A stretch of DNA of 64,000 nt. It comes from Vibrio hepatarius (GTDB lineage Bacteria; Pseudomonadota; Gammaproteobacteria; Enterobacterales; Vibrionaceae). The notes under the pieces were generated by a model that was given only the letters and a program-made list of their open reading frames with translations, searched no databases and was not told where the DNA came from. Below, piece by piece: positions 1 through 8,226 of the stretch (the stretch's first letter is position 1; each line of letters starts with the position of its first letter). Where the stretch lies: contig NZ_JAATOO010000019.1 in assembly GCF_011806575.1 (NCBI RefSeq), positions 25,233 to 89,232 on the forward strand, read 5' to 3'. The position numbers and the translations under genes were made by a program.

Positions 1-1
1 A

Positions 2-472
2 GCACGGCACTGGACTGTAAGACCCCAAAAACAACTGGCAGAAGAGTCTGTGGTGATTCACGGGATCACCCATTCAGACGTATTGGACGCACCAGACTTA
101 GAAGAGGTATTTGATCAGGTACTTGAGCAAATGGCTGGCAAGATCATGGTTGTGCATTATGAGCGCATTGAACGGGAGTTCTTTAATCGCGCCCTACTCA
201 CTCGCATTGAGGAAGGGATTGAGTTTCCAGTGGTGGATACCATGCATATTGAAACCCACATTCAGCAAAGACTCAGCGGCGGCATTATCAATAAAATCCG
301 CGGCAAGAAGCCTGAATCAGTAAGGCTGGGCGCAAGCAGGACGCGTTATGGTCTGCCTCAGTACACACCTCACCACGCGTTGACTGATGCCGTTGCAACC
401 GCCGAGTTACTACAGGCTCAAATTGCTTATCATTACAATCGTCAGCAGCCAATTAGCCAGCTTTGGTTATAG
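2..472 (+). CDS. DnaQ-like 3'-5' exonuclease, C-terminal part (5' end outside window)
   Basis: The reading frame is open from base 2, so the gene begins before the window and about 155 residues remain. The visible part fits the second half of a DEDDh exonuclease of the DNA polymerase III epsilon type. VVHYERIEREFF resembles the Exo II motif, and HHALTDAVATAELL is the Exo III motif with its His and Asp. Such proteins remove nucleotides from DNA or RNA 3' ends with two metal ions. Exo I is not visible because it lies upstream. An intrinsic terminator follows 37 bases after the stop. The family call is firm, but the substrate is unknown. Confidence 0.8.
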   Translation, partial: ARHWTVRPQKQLAEESVVIHGITHSDVLDAPDLEEVFDQVLEQMAGKIMVVHYERIEREFFNRALLTRIEEGIEFPVVDTMHIETHIQQRLSGGIINKIRGKKPESVRLGASRTRYGLPQYTPHHALTDAVATAELLQAQIAYHYNRQQPISQLWL

Positions 473-509
473 GTGAACAGTCTGTCGCTACTTAGGTGAC
501 TTAAACGAA

Positions 510-537
510 AAAAGGGAGCGATTATTCGCTCCCTTTT
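510..537. terminator. Bidirectional intrinsic terminator
   Basis: Perfect 11-bp stem (AAAAGGGAGCG / CGCTCCCTTTT) with a 6-base loop and A/T runs on both sides. It lies between the convergent exonuclease gene and the BCCT carrier gene and can end transcription from either. Confidence 0.9.
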
Positions 538-552
538 AATACTTACGATAAC

Positions 553-2130
553 TTATCGTTTGTAGTCTTCTGTACGCATACCCATGATCAGGCTGACACA
601 CATCAGCAACAGAACAATCGTAAACGGCAACGCAGTCGAAATCGCACCCGCTTGCAATGCTTGAATCGCTTCAGTACCACCGATCCAAAGTAGCGCGACT
701 GCAATCGCACCTTCCATTAATGCCCAGAAGATACGCTGTAGAACTGGCGCGTCCACTTTACCACCAGCAGTGATGCTATCGATAACCAGTGAACCTGAAT
801 CCGAAGAAGTAATAAAGAACACCAATACCAGCACAACAGCGATGAACGACAACACTGAGCCCATTGGCAGCACGTCAAACATTTCAAACATCGCTAGTGA
901 TACATCTGTTAGACCTTTCGCACCAAGCTGACCAACATTGTTAACCACTTGGTCGATAGCCATACCGCCAAATACCGACATCCAGATCAGTGTTACTGCT
1001 GTTGGTACTAGAAGTACTGCGGTGATGAACTCACGTACTGTACGACCTTTCGATACACGTGCGATAAACATACCTACGAATGGTGACCATGAAATCCACC
1101 AAGCCCAGTAGAATACAGTCCAGCCTTGGAACCAAGCCACGTCATCACGACCATGTGGGTTACTTAGCGGGATGATGTTTTCAACGTACGCCATTAGCGT
1201 CGTACCAATATTGCCTAACGTAATTGCATAACCGATTAGCGCAACCAGAATCAGTAGCAAAAATGCCACGATCATGTTGATGTTACTGATGACTTTTACA
1301 CCGCCATCGATACCACGGATTACTGAAACTACTGCGAGTAGCGTAACCACTGTGATCACGACAATCTGCAGACCAAGTCCCGCTTCAATACCGAATACGT
1401 GGTGGATACCACTTGCCGCTTGCTGTGCACCTAAACCTAGTGACGTCGCAAGACCAAACAACGTCGCCAATACCGCTAGGATATCTACAACGTGACCAGC
1501 CCAACCCCAAGCACGGTCGCCCAACAGCGGGTAGAAGATCGAACGAATCGAAAGTGGTAAACCCTTGTTGTACGCAAAGAATGCCAATGATAACGCTACG
1601 ACACCGTAGATCGCCCATGGATGTAGACCCCAGTGGAACATGGTCGCACCTAGTGCTAGTTTTGCCGCCTCTGGAGTATTTGCTTCAACGCCAAGTGGTG
1701 TTTCATACCAGCCCGTGAAGTAAGCAACTGGCTCAGCCACACTCCAGAACATCAGACCGATACCCATACCTGCAGCAAACAGCATCGATAGCCATGAAAT
1801 AAACGAGTAGTCCGCAGTCGCATCATGACCACCTAGGCGGATTTTACCCAGTGGAGAAACTATTAACGCTAAGCAGAAAACAACGAAGATGTTACCCGAC
1901 CAAATGAACAACCAGTCAAAGCTGCCAATGATCTGCCACTTCAACCCGTCAAGTGCCGACTTGGCTGTTTCTGCATCCATAACCAGCGCAGCAACCAAGA
2001 ACAGAGCAATCAGACCAGCACTCCATCCGAATACAGGATTATGTACATCAAAGCCCCATTTCTGCACATTATCTTGACCGATCGTATAATCGGTACTGTC
2101 GATACTGTACTTATCTATACCTTTCGTCAT
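553..2130 (-). CDS. BCCT-family betaine/compatible-solute transporter
   Basis: A 525-residue inner-membrane carrier of the betaine-choline-carnitine family, importing glycine betaine or related osmolytes with sodium or protons. About twelve hydrophobic segments are present. The Trp-rich signature FYWAWWISWSPFVGMF, around residue 345, contains the substrate-coordinating tryptophans. An upstream TTG at 2154 is in frame, but the ATG at 2130 is preferred because AGAGGAAAG sits just before it. It is divergent from a MarR regulator at 2521, the same arrangement as CosR and its neighbouring BCCT/OpuD gene in other vibrios, so salt-responsive control is likely. The exact solute range cannot be read from the sequence. 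Confidence 0.92.
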   Translation of the reverse strand: MTKGIDKYSIDSTDYTIGQDNVQKWGFDVHNPVFGWSAGLIALFLVAALVMDAETAKSALDGLKWQIIGSFDWLFIWSGNIFVVFCLALIVSPLGKIRLGGHDATADYSFISWLSMLFAAGMGIGLMFWSVAEPVAYFTGWYETPLGVEANTPEAAKLALGATMFHWGLHPWAIYGVVALSLAFFAYNKGLPLSIRSIFYPLLGDRAWGWAGHVVDILAVLATLFGLATSLGLGAQQAASGIHHVFGIEAGLGLQIVVITVVTLLAVVSVIRGIDGGVKVISNINMIVAFLLLILVALIGYAITLGNIGTTLMAYVENIIPLSNPHGRDDVAWFQGWTVFYWAWWISWSPFVGMFIARVSKGRTVREFITAVLLVPTAVTLIWMSVFGGMAIDQVVNNVGQLGAKGLTDVSLAMFEMFDVLPMGSVLSFIAVVLVLVFFITSSDSGSLVIDSITAGGKVDAPVLQRIFWALMEGAIAVALLWIGGTEAIQALQAGAISTALPFTIVLLLMCVSLIMGMRTEDYKR

Positions 2131-2520
2131 CTTTCCTCTCTTGATGAAATTCAATCCTTAATCAAATCTTAAGATAGAAAAATCATTAGTGATGAAAATA
2201 ATTTTCTCTATATAAAGACTTGATTGACTACCTATTATTGTACGCACTCCATCAATTCATGCCACTAAATTGCTCTTAAACGGACGGTTTTTAATCAAAA
2301 ATTAATACGATAGTAGATTTTTTACTCTATGCAGAGTTCCATCAATAGTTGAACACACTTCGAATACTAAACATTTTAACTAGATGTTTTTGATGATTTA
2401 GCGATCGACAAACTAATATTATAGTTAGTAAACACGATTCTTATCGTTTTTGACTCTTCAATTAGACGACGTTTTGAGGTATTTTCACGCCCTTAACTCT
2501 CTGTTGACTAAGGATGAACA
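2131..2520. promoter_or_regulatory. Divergent promoter region, BCCT carrier / MarR regulator
   Basis: A 390-base AT-rich non-coding stretch separates the two divergent starts and must hold both promoters. I see no single strong palindrome that I could call the regulator's operator. No small gene is evident. Confidence 0.5.
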
Positions 2521-3000
2521 TTGGAAAAGCACGAAGAAGTTTTAATTTCGATCCGCCAAATCATTCGCGCTATCGATTTGCACTCTAAACGCCTAAGCAA
2601 AGAGACTGGTTTAACCGGCCCTCAATTGATTCTTATGCGTTCTATTAGGGAGCTCGGTGAAGTAACAATTCGAGAATTATCGAAACATACCAATATGAGT
2701 CAAGCAACAGCGACGACGATTCTCGATCGCCTTGAAAAGCACGAGTTAGTGAAACGCGTACGTAGCGAAAAAGACAAGCGAAAAGTGCACGCGCACTTAA
2801 CTGAAAAAGGCATGGAAAAACTTGGCCAAGCGCCGATGCCACTGCAACAGAACTTCATCAATAAGTTTCAACAGTTAGAAGAGTGGGAACAATCTTTGCT
2901 GCTTTCTTCTGTTCAGCGCATCTCATCAATGATGAATGCGGAAGATATTGATGTTGCTCCGGTACTGGAAATTGGCAGCATTACTTACCATCCAGAATAA
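2521..3000 (+). CDS. cosR: MarR-family regulator, CosR-like
   Basis: A 159-residue winged-helix regulator. The HTH runs through ELSKHTNMSQATATTILDRL (about residues 53-72), followed by the basic wing VRSEKDKRKVHAHLT. It starts with TTG, supported by AAGGAT nine bases upstream; no nearby ATG fits the family length. In vibrios, CosR is a MarR-type repressor of compatible-solute genes and lies divergent from a BCCT/OpuD gene, as here. The symbol rests on that synteny plus length (about 158-160 residues), not on an alignment. It likely controls the transporter at 553-2130 and possibly distant ectoine or betaine genes. Confidence 0.75.
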   Translation: MEKHEEVLISIRQIIRAIDLHSKRLSKETGLTGPQLILMRSIRELGEVTIRELSKHTNMSQATATTILDRLEKHELVKRVRSEKDKRKVHAHLTEKGMEKLGQAPMPLQQNFINKFQQLEEWEQSLLLSSVQRISSMMNAEDIDVAPVLEIGSITYHPE

Positions 3001-3016
3001 TCTGTTTGTCGTCTCA

Positions 3017-3043
3017 ACTTAGCCCGCAACTTGTGGGCTAAGT
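3017..3043. terminator. Hairpin between convergent genes
   Basis: Perfect 9-bp stem ACTTAGCCC / GGGCTAAGT with a 9-base loop. It lies 16 bases after the CosR-like stop and before the end of the Lrp gene. There is no strong T-run, so it may be a weak terminator or an RNA end-protecting stem. Confidence 0.5.
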
Positions 3044-3072
3044 GAAAATAACTAGCAACCGACGCTAGGTTG

Positions 3073-3528
3073 TTAGGTAAATACGGGTAGTTCACTAAAC
3101 TCTTTCACCTGACGAATCGCCAGATGAGTATGGATATCTTTCACGTTGTCGTGACGCTGTAATTTACGCGTAAACGATTCGTAACCCGTCAAGTCATGGC
3201 TGACCACCTCTAACAAGTAATCGTAAGCGCCAGAGACAACGTGACAACTGGTCACCTCTTCCATTTCTTTGATTGCCAACTCAAATGCCTCGATGGAACT
3301 GGCTTGGTGATTATTCAAGCTGACTTCAACAAACACCGTCATCCCAACCCCTACTTTCTTTTTGCTTAGCTTGGCTTGATAGCCCGAAATCACACCATCA
3401 TCTTCCAACTTCTTTATCCGGCGCGCGCAAGGAGATGGCGACAAACCAACTTTATCAGCGATATCAGCCGTTGATTGGCGTGCGTCTTTTTGTAGTAGCG
3501 AAAGAATGTGACGATCGATTCTATCCAT
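3073..3528 (-). CDS. Lrp/AsnC-family transcriptional regulator
   Basis: A 151-residue protein with the standard layout. The N-terminal HTH (about residues 4-50) includes DARQSTADIADKVGLSPSPC, then a linker, and the C-terminal RAM/effector domain (about 65-145) includes HVVSGAYDYLLEV. Lrp-type proteins form octamers that respond to amino acids. It is divergent from an EamA-type exporter with 146 bases between the starts. This is a common pairing in which the regulator controls an amino-acid exporter, so that role is inferred here. The effector amino acid cannot be told from the sequence. Confidence 0.9.
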   Translation of the reverse strand: MDRIDRHILSLLQKDARQSTADIADKVGLSPSPCARRIKKLEDDGVISGYQAKLSKKKVGVGMTVFVEVSLNNHQASSIEAFELAIKEMEEVTSCHVVSGAYDYLLEVVSHDLTGYESFTRKLQRHDNVKDIHTHLAIRQVKEFSELPVFT

Positions 3529-3674
3529 AGGGGTATAGCCTTTTTATAGCGCAATTTAGTTATTTATTAATGGAATGATGCAAATTTTACGACTTCATTG
3601 ATTCACTTTGCCATATTTCACCGCTTTATACGACTCATAATAACTATCAAACACAACAAACTCGTAACATCATT

Positions 3675-4598
3675 ATGATCTCAGGATACTTGGCAATGTT
3701 TACCACGCTGCTGCTTTGGTCTGGATTCTTCCTTTCCTTGCGTAGCGGAGCGCATTCCGACCTTACAACCGCAGACATCGCAATTACCCGTTTTTTAATC
3801 CCTTGTATGATTCTGCTGCCGCTGGTCCTTCGCTCAGCAGAGAAAATCATCGTTGTACCGAAACGTTACTGGCTTGGGATGTTTATTGGTTGTGGACTCC
3901 CCTACCTACTGGTTGCGGGTACTGGGATGCAATACGCGCCCGTTTCAGACGGTAGCGCGCTGGTGCCTGGGACGTTACCGCTATTTGTTTCCGGCATTGC
4001 GGTGATTCTGTTTAAGCAGCCGCTCAGTCAACATCGAATTGCCGGCTTGGTCTTAGTTATCACAGGTATCGTTGCGTTTCTCTACCAAAGCTTGACTCAT
4101 CTGGATGGCAATTTACTCCAAGGGCATATGCTGTTTTTAATCGGCAGCTGTATGTGGGCGACGTTCACAATTTGTGCTCGAGTATCGAACTTAAGCCCAC
4201 TGGTGGTAGCAGGATTCATCTCTTTGCTCTCAAGTATTGTGTTATTTACCTTGATTGCCACTGGTACGCTACCTAGCTACTTGGCCAGCACGCCGCCGTC
4301 TTATTGGCCTTGGCAAGAACTACTCGGGCATATTGTGCTGCAAGGCATCGGAGCGGGTGTGATTGCGTCATTCACTTACTTAAGAGCCATTTCGATCTTA
4401 GGTGCAGAGAGAACCGCTGCGTTTGGCGCAGCAACCCCAGCGATCGCGACATTATTAGCCATTCCAGTGTTCAATGAAGAACCTTCGCTGCTTGGCTGGG
4501 TTGCGCTGAGCTTAGTCTGTGTCGGTAGCTTAGTAGCAAGTAACATCTTTATGAAACAAGATACTTCTCTGCTCTATCAGCCGCCAAAGTTCAAGTAA
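3675..4598 (+). CDS. EamA/DMT-family transporter
   Basis: A 307-residue inner-membrane protein with about ten hydrophobic segments forming two EamA repeats (about residues 3-135 and 145-290), typical of the drug/metabolite transporter superfamily, often metabolite or amino-acid exporters. The second repeat carries GIGAGVIASFTYLRAI and GAATPAIATLLAIPVF. It lies opposite the Lrp regulator, which suggests an amino-acid-related substrate. Its last 22 bases overlap the convergent small membrane protein gene on the other strand. Confidence 0.88.
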   Translation: MISGYLAMFTTLLLWSGFFLSLRSGAHSDLTTADIAITRFLIPCMILLPLVLRSAEKIIVVPKRYWLGMFIGCGLPYLLVAGTGMQYAPVSDGSALVPGTLPLFVSGIAVILFKQPLSQHRIAGLVLVITGIVAFLYQSLTHLDGNLLQGHMLFLIGSCMWATFTICARVSNLSPLVVAGFISLLSSIVLFTLIATGTLPSYLASTPPSYWPWQELLGHIVLQGIGAGVIASFTYLRAISILGAERTAAFGAATPAIATLLAIPVFNEEPSLLGWVALSLVCVGSLVASNIFMKQDTSLLYQPPKFK

Positions 4599-4852
4599 GC
4601 CTGAAGCAAAACCGGAACAACAAAGCCCGCACGCATGATATTTTGCGCGACGGGCCTTGTTCGCATACGGACAACAAAAGGCGCAAGGCAAAACAGCGCA
4701 ATCAATATTTTTAGCGCGCTACCTGCAACGCTGAACTCAGCGATAAGGATATAGCCGAACCAAGCCAGAATCTCTTGATTCATAAAATGCATTTTCTTAG
4801 CTAGCACCACGGCAAAAAGTTCGGCAGCAAGTATAGGGATCATCAACGTCAT
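4577..4852 (-). CDS. Small hydrophobic membrane protein of unknown function
   Basis: A protein of about 91 residues with roughly three hydrophobic segments (MIPILAAELFAVVLA, ILAWFGYILIAEF, ILIALFCLAPFVV), so an inner-membrane location is likely. I do not recognise the family. ATG at 4852 is used; TTG at 4861 is also in frame and neither has a clear ribosome site. Its 3' end overlaps the EamA gene's 3' end by 22 bases. A Fur-like box lies immediately upstream, so iron repression is an inference worth noting. It could still be a chance reading frame, but composition and placement favour a gene. Confidence 0.55.
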   Translation of the reverse strand: MTLMIPILAAELFAVVLAKKMHFMNQEILAWFGYILIAEFSVAGSALKILIALFCLAPFVVRMRTRPVAQNIMRAGFVVPVLLQAYLNFGG

Positions 4853-4861
4853 AAATCGCAA

Positions 4862-4902
4862 TTAATAATTATTCTCACTAAATATTAATGAGAATCACTC
4901 TC
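4862..4902. promoter_or_regulatory. Fur-box-like operator
   Basis: ATTAATGAGAATCACTCTC (4884-4902) matches the 19-bp Fur consensus GATAATGATAATCATTATC at 14 positions. A second, weaker AT-rich copy lies at 4862-4880 with ATTATTCTCA. It sits between the small membrane protein (minus strand) and the DUF1289 gene (plus strand), so either could be iron-regulated. Confidence 0.55.
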
Positions 4903-5002
4903 AAATGCAAACAAAGAAACGCTCCTCGCATAACGAAAGATAGTGCCGCGTTACGTTTCGTATTATAGTCGCGGCTAAAGAAACAAACGAGACACTTCCA
5001 TT

Positions 5003-5311
5003 TTGAAAACTCCCTGCGTCGCCGCATGCAAAAACAACGACGGCATTTGTGGCGGTTTTCACCGTACCATGGACGAGAGCATCAAATGGCGCGAAATGAG
5101 CAGCTCTGATCGTGATGCTGTAATGAATGCGTTATCGGGTATTGAATCCACACATCAATGCCCTTCATGCAATAAGCCTGCAGTATGTGATATTAGCTTG
5201 GGTAAAGAGACTTGCTGGTGTTTTTCAGTCGAAAAACGCGATACTTCCTCACTTGATACGCACAATACCTGCCTGTGTCGTAAGTGTTTAAGCGCGCTTC
5301 CTTGCGCATAA
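5003..5311 (+). CDS. DUF1289 / cysteine-rich CWC two-domain small protein
   Basis: A 102-residue soluble protein. The N-terminus (about residues 4-45) has the DUF1289 pattern with PCVAAC, DGICGGFHRTMDE and the W-x3-S region. The C-terminus (about 52-100) is a Cys_rich_CWC segment with CPSCNKPAVC, CWC and CLCRKCL. Eleven or more cysteines suggest metal binding, probably zinc or an iron-sulfur centre; the function is not established. The start is a TTG with a weak ribosome site. An imperfect Fur-like box lies about 100 bases upstream, and a hairpin follows the stop. Confidence 0.75.
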   Translation: MKTPCVAACKNNDGICGGFHRTMDESIKWREMSSSDRDAVMNALSGIESTHQCPSCNKPAVCDISLGKETCWCFSVEKRDTSSLDTHNTCLCRKCLSALPCA

Positions 5312-5335
5312 ATATCCAAAGTAGACGTCATTAAA

Positions 5336-5362
5336 ATTTGGATTAGTTTTTCTAATCCAAAT
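5336..5362 (+). terminator. Hairpin downstream of the CWC protein gene
   Basis: Perfect 11-bp stem ATTTGGATTAG / CTAATCCAAAT closing a TTTTT loop, 25 bases after the stop. The T-rich stretch GATTTTTATC comes six bases later, so termination is plausible though not canonical. Confidence 0.5.
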
Positions 5363-5523
5363 CATAGATTTTTATCTTGCTCAACTTCACACTTTTTGAT
5401 TGCTACTACGCGCAAGTCACTCTAATATCTCGCGCCTGAAAGTACCCCTTTTCAAATTTATTTATTAGCTTTGCTACGGCAAAGTTACGGTTTCTTACGC
5501 TTTGGATTTAGGTGTAGTTGAAA

Positions 5524-6729
5524 ATGTCTGCTTCACATCAAGTTATTAAATTGACATTCTTAATCGCTATTTTGACCGCTGTAGGTCAAATGACTCAAAC
5601 CATGTATGTGCCTTCAATGGGACACATGGCGAGTGATTTTTTGGTTACACCAGCAGCTCTACAAGCTGTCATGGCGTGCTATCTGATCCCTTACGGATTA
5701 TCGCAGTTCGTGTATGGTCCGTTGTCGGATCGCCTTGGTCGTAAACCAATCATCATCGTTGGCTTATTGATCTACATTGTCGGTGCCATCATTGCGCTAT
5801 TCGCTCACGACTATGAGTGGTTCTTAGCAGGTAGCTTTATCCAAGGGCTTGGTATCGGTTGTGGCGGTGCGATGTCACGTACGCTAACTCGCGATGTATT
5901 CTCGGGCGCTGAGTTACATAAGGTGAACAGCCTAATCAGCATGTGCGTGATTTTTTCACCACTGCTTGCTCCTGTTCTAGGTGGCTACTTAACCGAATCG
6001 TTTGGTTGGCGCTCTAGCTATATGTTCTTAGCACTATTTGGTATCGCAGTCGTCATCACTATGATGACTAGCTTTGACGAAACACTGCCAGTAGAAAAAC
6101 GCCGTTATGAGCGAGTGACCGATAGCTACCGTTACGTACTGTCGGATCGCCGCTTCCAAGGCTACTTGATCTGTCTGGTTGCGACTTTCTCAGGCGTTGC
6201 GATATTTGAAGCGGCTGCTGGTGTATTACTAGGTGGCGTATTGGCTCTGCCAGCAACGACTGTTAGCTTGCTGTTTGTCCTGCCAATTCCAGGCTACTTG
6301 TTTGGTGCTGCGCTATCGAGTGTTATCGCGTCAAAACGCAACGAAAAAAGTGCTCTGAAGTTTGGCCTGATTTCGATTATGTTTGGTTCGTTGGTGGTAC
6401 TTATTCCGGGTCTGTTTGATAAGACCACAGCACTAACTCTGATTGGCGGTGCAACGATTTACTTCCTAGGTGCGGGTATCCTATTCCCTGCTGCGACAAC
6501 TGGCGCGTTATCTCCGTTGCCATACCACGCAGGTACTGGTGGCGCTGTACTCGGCGGGATGCAAAACCTAGGAGCAGGTCTTGCAACGTTGGGCGCGTCA
6601 GCGATCCCGACCACCAACCAGATGCCACTGGGAGCGTTAATGCTGCTGATGTCGCTGCTGGCGTTAATCGGCTTAATTCGAGTGTACCGAAAACAAGATC
6701 CTTCTCAGGAAATGCCATTGGCTATATAA
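5524..6729 (+). CDS. emrD: Multidrug efflux MFS transporter EmrD
   Basis: A 401-residue, 12-segment major facilitator protein that expels hydrophobic drugs and uncouplers in exchange for protons. The N-terminal half closely follows the EmrD pattern: AVGQMTQTMYVPSMGHMA, then GPLSDRLGRKPII (MFS motif A) and MSRTLTRDVF. ATG at 5524 is chosen over the in-frame TTG at 5518 because AGGTG lies about nine bases before it. It is monocistronic, ending at a strong bidirectional terminator. The drug range is not predictable from the sequence. Confidence 0.88.
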   Translation: MSASHQVIKLTFLIAILTAVGQMTQTMYVPSMGHMASDFLVTPAALQAVMACYLIPYGLSQFVYGPLSDRLGRKPIIIVGLLIYIVGAIIALFAHDYEWFLAGSFIQGLGIGCGGAMSRTLTRDVFSGAELHKVNSLISMCVIFSPLLAPVLGGYLTESFGWRSSYMFLALFGIAVVITMMTSFDETLPVEKRRYERVTDSYRYVLSDRRFQGYLICLVATFSGVAIFEAAAGVLLGGVLALPATTVSLLFVLPIPGYLFGAALSSVIASKRNEKSALKFGLISIMFGSLVVLIPGLFDKTTALTLIGGATIYFLGAGILFPAATTGALSPLPYHAGTGGAVLGGMQNLGAGLATLGASAIPTTNQMPLGALMLLMSLLALIGLIRVYRKQDPSQEMPLAI

Positions 6730-6733
6730 AACG

Positions 6734-6760
6734 AAAAAGGAGCTCTAAGAGCTCCTTTTT
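6734..6760. terminator. Bidirectional intrinsic terminator
   Basis: A 27-base near-perfect palindrome, AAAAAGGAGCTCT, one A, then the complement ending in TTTTT. It is shared by emrD and the convergent viaA. Confidence 0.93.
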
Positions 6761-6770
6761 GCTGTCTGGC

Positions 6771-8216
6771 TTACCATTTTTTCATGATCCGACCGACTAG
6801 GTTCGGATGATAAGACCAACAATGGTCAAACATTGTCATCAACTCTGGGTTACCATATTTAGACAAGCTGATTGCATGGAAACGGTTCTTGTGCGCTTTC
6901 AGTTGCTCGACACGTTTTGCCATTTCTTCCGATTGTTTGGGTGCGATAAAGTCTGAAATCACGACCATGTCTGCATTTCTATACTTATCGCCTGTCATCA
7001 AGTCGATAGACTTCATCAGTACCGGCTCTAAATCTGTGCCACCATGGAAACTATAAGTCAGGAAGTCGCTCGCTTCGCGCAGGCCGTCTTGTCTAGTCAA
7101 CTCATAAGTAATCTGTTCAGTGGAGAACAAAATTACATAACAATCACGGTCTTCCGCCAAGGCAATTTGCATCAACGCATACGCCATCGCTTTCGCACAC
7201 TGCTCTGGGAATCCACTCATTGAACCAGAAGCATCAACACAAACAATAAACGGCCCTTTCTCGACATCGACCGATTTGTTATCCGGTTTTTGCGCTCTCA
7301 CTTTACGTAACGTACGCGACTTACCTTGCATCTTGTAGTTCATCAACCGCTTGTCGACCAAGTGCTTGTAGAACACCACTTCCAGCTCTGGGTAAGCAAG
7401 GAACATGGTCTCATTCGGCAGCAATTTGTTTAAGTCGTCGCTCTCGTGAATACCTACGATGTCGTCTGTCGCTTCATCTGACTTCTCTTCCACCATTTGC
7501 AGATCTTCTGCTGGAGCACGATTCAATTCTGGTTCATCGACTTGACCCGCCATACGACCAAGCTTTTCAGCAATATCTTGCAGACCTTTGTTTTTCTTTA
7601 AAAACTCAGCGTGACGCTTCATGACCGTGAGATCAGATTTACTCAGTTTTGCCGATGCCATATCCCACAAACGACCCACACTGCCCTCATCGCCCTCTTC
7701 CGTCACTTTATCCATGTTTTTCATGGTTTCCATGCGTTGGTAGAGATCTTTAAGAACTTTTTCTTTGTTCGCTTCCAGTTCCGTTAACTGCGCTTGTTTG
7801 ATTGCATCAGATAGGCTTTGATACCACTGGTCACAGAAGTAGTGCGGGAACATCGGATTGTGTAGCCCTTTATTCTTCTCCAGCAAGCGACGCGCTTGTA
7901 GATAGAAAGCGGAGTGCCACTCAAGCTTTCTGACGATGTTGGGGATCTCAGCAAAGAACTGTTCTTCATCCCAATGAATCACTTCTTGATACAGTGCCAA
8001 TTCTTGTTGGAAACGTTCCGTCTCGCATACCTTGGTAATACGCTTTTTTACGCTACCACGCCATTTCAGTAGATGATTCTTAACCGAAGTTTTGACACCA
8101 CGATTCTCCGTCATCGCCATCACTTGGGAGCGTGCAAGCAGGTCATTCACCGCTGAATCGATGATTCCTGAGTCAGCCACCATCAGTGCAAGGTTTAATC
8201 CGTCTGCTCCTAACAT
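6771..8216 (-). CDS. viaA: ViaA, VWA-domain partner of RavA
   Basis: A 481-residue protein matching the ViaA family length (E. coli 483). The helical N-terminal two-thirds is followed by a C-terminal von Willebrand A domain from about residue 320, with the MIDAS motif DASGSMSGF and the downstream GGTDLEP and VISDF strands. In enterobacteria it works with the MoxR ATPase RavA on respiratory complexes and phospholipid-linked aminoglycoside sensitivity. It lies 10 bases after ravA with its own GAGGAG ribosome site inside the ravA end, so the two are cotranscribed. Assignment is secure from the pairing and motifs. Confidence 0.95.
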   Translation of the reverse strand: MLGADGLNLALMVADSGIIDSAVNDLLARSQVMAMTENRGVKTSVKNHLLKWRGSVKKRITKVCETERFQQELALYQEVIHWDEEQFFAEIPNIVRKLEWHSAFYLQARRLLEKNKGLHNPMFPHYFCDQWYQSLSDAIKQAQLTELEANKEKVLKDLYQRMETMKNMDKVTEEGDEGSVGRLWDMASAKLSKSDLTVMKRHAEFLKKNKGLQDIAEKLGRMAGQVDEPELNRAPAEDLQMVEEKSDEATDDIVGIHESDDLNKLLPNETMFLAYPELEVVFYKHLVDKRLMNYKMQGKSRTLRKVRAQKPDNKSVDVEKGPFIVCVDASGSMSGFPEQCAKAMAYALMQIALAEDRDCYVILFSTEQITYELTRQDGLREASDFLTYSFHGGTDLEPVLMKSIDLMTGDKYRNADMVVISDFIAPKQSEEMAKRVEQLKAHKNRFHAISLSKYGNPELMTMFDHCWSYHPNLVGRIMKKW

Positions 8217-8226
8217 TCACGACTCC

